Shown here one piece after another: positions 5,048 to 7,056 of a DNA stretch of 7,056 bases. The translations under genes were made by a program, and so were the position numbers. Numbering within the stretch: position 1 is the first letter of the stretch; each line of letters starts with the position of its first letter. The stretch lies in the NCBI GenBank assembly GCA_030040215.1, contig JASHUD010000183.1:1-7056 (forward strand), written 5' to 3'. The DNA comes from Methylovirgula sp. (GTDB taxonomy: Bacteria; Pseudomonadota; Alphaproteobacteria; Rhizobiales; Beijerinckiaceae). The notes below the pieces were generated by a model that was not told the DNA's origin, did not search any database, and saw nothing but the letters and a program-made list of their open reading frames with translations.

Positions 5048-6136
5048 ATGGCTGCCTACATCGCGCGCCGCATTTTCTTGATGATCCCGACGATCTTCGG
5101 GATTCTGCTCATCTCCTTCGTCATCGTGCAGTTCGCGCCGGGCGGTCCGGTCGAACGGATCCTCGCACAGTTGCAGGGATTGAACACCAATGCGACCGCA
5201 AATTTCAGCGGCGCGGCGGAGTCGCGCATGAGCGGCGGCGCCGAGTTCTCCTCCAAGTACCGCGGCGCGGAAGGCCTCGATCCGAAGTTCATCGCCGAAC
5301 TCAACAAACAATTCGGCTTCGACAAGCCGCCCGGCGAACGCTTCCTCTTGATGCTCAAGAATTATCTGCGCTTCGATTTCGGCAAATCCTATTATCGCGA
5401 CGTGCCGGTCATCGAGCTCATCAAGGAGAAATTGCCGGTTTCGATCTCGCTCGGCATTTGGATGACGCTGCTTTCCTATCTGATCTCCATTCCGCTCGGC
5501 GTCGCCAAGGCGGTGCGCGACGGTTCGCGTTTCGACGTCTGGAGTTCGGCCGTGGTGATCGTCGGCTATGCGGTCCCGAGCTTTCTGTTTGCCATCCTGC
5601 TGATCGTACTCTTCTGCGGCGGCTCGTTCTGGCAAATCTTTCCGCTGCGCGGGCTGACGTCGGAGAACTTCGCCACGCTATCGCTGCCCGGCAAGGTCGA
5701 GGATTATTTGTGGCACGTCGCGCTGCCGGTCCTCTCCCTGACGCTCGGCGCCTTTGCGACCGTGACCTTTCTCACCAAGAATTCGTTTCTCGACGAAATC
5801 CGCAAGCAATACGTTCAGACGGCGCGAATGAAGGGCTTGACGGAACGCCGCGTGCTTTACGGGCACGTGTTCCGCAACGCGATGATGATCGTCGTCGCCG
5901 GTTTTCCCGGCGCGTTCGTCAACGCCTTCTTCGGCGGCGCGCTGTTGATCGAGACAATTTTCTCGCTCGATGGTCTGGGACTTCTCTCCTACGAATCGAT
6001 CGTCGACCGCGACTATCCGGTGGTGTTCGCCAACCTTTATATTTTCGCGCTGCTCGGGCTCGTCGTGAATCTTCTGTCCGATCTCACCTACACCTGGATT
6101 GATCCGCGCATCGATTTCGAGACGCGGGAGGTTTAA
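5048..6136 (+). CDS. yejB: Peptide ABC transporter permease, YejB-like
   Basis: This 362-residue inner-membrane permease forms half of the peptide channel. Its length is close to the enterobacterial protein (about 364). The N-terminal helix (about 9-29) is followed by FAPGGPVERILAQLQG, typical of DppB/OppB-type permeases, and then a periplasmic region up to about 128. Further membrane segments lie near 133-153, 166-189, 222-242, 277-306 and 325-345. The cytoplasmic EAA-type loop that contacts the ATPase is at about 254-278 (QYVQTARMKGLTERRVLYGH). The C-terminus TYTWIDPRIDF is characteristic of the family. The ATG at 5048 comes one base after the yejA stop codon and has only a weak ribosome-binding site, so translation is probably coupled to yejA. 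The open frame continues upstream inside yejA, but only the start at 5048 gives the expected N-terminal helix. Confidence 0.95.
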   Translation: MAAYIARRIFLMIPTIFGILLISFVIVQFAPGGPVERILAQLQGLNTNATANFSGAAESRMSGGAEFSSKYRGAEGLDPKFIAELNKQFGFDKPPGERFLLMLKNYLRFDFGKSYYRDVPVIELIKEKLPVSISLGIWMTLLSYLISIPLGVAKAVRDGSRFDVWSSAVVIVGYAVPSFLFAILLIVLFCGGSFWQIFPLRGLTSENFATLSLPGKVEDYLWHVALPVLSLTLGAFATVTFLTKNSFLDEIRKQYVQTARMKGLTERRVLYGHVFRNAMMIVVAGFPGAFVNAFFGGALLIETIFSLDGLGLLSYESIVDRDYPVVFANLYIFALLGLVVNLLSDLTYTWIDPRIDFETREV

Positions 6137-6139
6137 CCC

Positions 6140-7056
6140 ATGAACCTGCCGGCGCTCTCCGGGCAAACGCCGAGCGAGTTCCGCGCTCTGGCGCCGCCGT
6201 TGAAACATCGCGGCCTGGTTCGCTTGACCCCCCTCAATCGCCGCCGGCTGAGCAATTTCCGCCGCAACCGGCGCGGATTCTGGTCGCTGTGGATCTTTCT
6301 GTTTTTCTTCGTGCTGTCGCTGTTTGCCGAGTTTATCGCCAACGACAAGCCGATCTTCGTCGCTTACAAAGGCGAGTATCTTTTCCCGATCTTTCACAAC
6401 TATCCGGAGGCGAAATTCGGCGGTTTTCTCGCCGAGACCGATTATCGCGATCCGTTCATTTCCGGCGAGATCGACGCGCACGGCTATATGATCTGGCCGC
6501 CGATCCATTATTCCTACAACACCATCGAAAGCGCGCTGCCGACGCCGGCGCCTTCGCCGCCGACCTGGATGCTGAGCAAAGAGCAATGCGAACGGGCGGC
6601 GGCGCGCGTGCTGCCGCCCGGCAAGCCAAATCGCGGCTGCGCCGACATCGAGTGGAACTGGCTCGGCACCGACGACCAGGGCCGTGACGTGGTTGCCCGG
6701 CTCATCTATGGGTTCCGCGTCTCGGTGCTCTTCGGCTTGGCGCTCGCCTCGATCTCCTCCGTCGTCGGCGTCGCGGCAGGCGCGATCCAAGGCTATTTCG
6801 GCGGCTGGACCGATCTTATCTTCCAGCGCCTGATCGAGATCTGGTCGTCGCTGCCGCATCTCTATCTGCTCATCATTCTTTCTTCGATCCTCACGCCGAG
6901 CTTCTTCGTCCTGCTCGGCATTCTGCTCCTCTTCTCATGGGTCAATCTCGTCTATGTGGTGCGCGCCGAATTTCTGCGGGCGCGCAATTTCGAATACGTC
7001 ATGGCGGCGCGGGCGCTCGGGCTCTCGAATCTGCGAATCATGATCAAGCATCTTTT
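6140..7056 (+). CDS. yejE: Peptide ABC transporter permease, YejE-like (partial, C-terminus missing)
   Basis: This is the second channel half; 305 complete codons are present before the right edge cuts the gene. It starts with ATG at 6140, three bases after the yejB stop, with GGGAGG (6126-6131) 8 bases upstream lying inside the last yejB codons. The N-terminal part has LTPLNRRRLSNFRRNRRGFW followed by a first membrane helix ending in SLFAEFIAND. A long periplasmic segment follows with YRDPF and MIWPPIHYSYNTI. Then comes NWLGTDDQGRDVVARLIYGF, the signature that precedes the transport core in DppC/OppC-type permeases. The EAA-type loop begins at YVMAARALGLSNLRIMI and the sequence stops inside it, so only the last membrane segments are missing. 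The ATPase gene yejF is expected downstream but cannot be seen. Confidence 0.94.
   Translation, partial: MNLPALSGQTPSEFRALAPPLKHRGLVRLTPLNRRRLSNFRRNRRGFWSLWIFLFFFVLSLFAEFIANDKPIFVAYKGEYLFPIFHNYPEAKFGGFLAETDYRDPFISGEIDAHGYMIWPPIHYSYNTIESALPTPAPSPPTWMLSKEQCERAAARVLPPGKPNRGCADIEWNWLGTDDQGRDVVARLIYGFRVSVLFGLALASISSVVGVAAGAIQGYFGGWTDLIFQRLIEIWSSLPHLYLLIILSSILTPSFFVLLGILLLFSWVNLVYVVRAEFLRARNFEYVMAARALGLSNLRIMIKHL

Noticed and set aside
5678..6859. A 393-codon open frame on the minus strand opposite yejB and yejE
   Set aside because: It spans two well-supported genes, is rich in Arg/Gln/Glu and resembles no family. It is an artefact of GC-rich third positions.

Overview
The window looks like an ordinary stretch of alphaproteobacterial chromosome, most likely from the Hyphomicrobiales (Rhizobiales). 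The evidence is the gene content: an Omp25/Omp31-type surface barrel protein, a Pal with the Cys pair and CWSQNRR ending, a PheA of the alphaproteobacterial type, a CycM-like membrane-anchored cytochrome c, and a yej-type peptide ABC importer whose binding protein has a Tat signal. The DNA is GC-rich with strongly biased third positions, which is why long meaningless antisense frames lie over the real genes. I cannot name the genus from the sequence.

Left part (1-2342, all minus strand). A porin-like outer-membrane protein runs off the left edge (start codon at 575). Its upstream DNA holds a candidate promoter and a pair of 8-bp direct repeats. Next comes pal (801-1277), ending in a clear rho-independent terminator and preceded by a perfect 8-bp hairpin directly next to its Shine-Dalgarno sequence. 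A 207-bp gap with several copies of the hexamer GCAATG separates pal from pheA (1485-2342), which encodes prephenate dehydratase, the step to phenylpyruvate in phenylalanine synthesis.

Right part (2501-7056, all plus strand). A cycM-like cytochrome c gene is divergent from pheA. After 113 bp comes yejA (TTG start), followed by tightly packed yejB (1-bp gap) and yejE (3-bp gap). yejE runs off the right edge. YejA would capture oligopeptides in the periplasm, and YejB and YejE would form the membrane channel. The ATPase YejF is expected just outside the window.

Two themes can be read: cell-envelope maintenance (Omp, Pal, peptide import) and housekeeping metabolism (phenylalanine synthesis, respiration). 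I found no mobile element, CRISPR array, tRNA, rRNA or novel multi-gene system. The points worth a second look are small regulatory structures around pal, pheA and the omp gene, the placement of pal away from any tol gene, and a start-site question in pheA.
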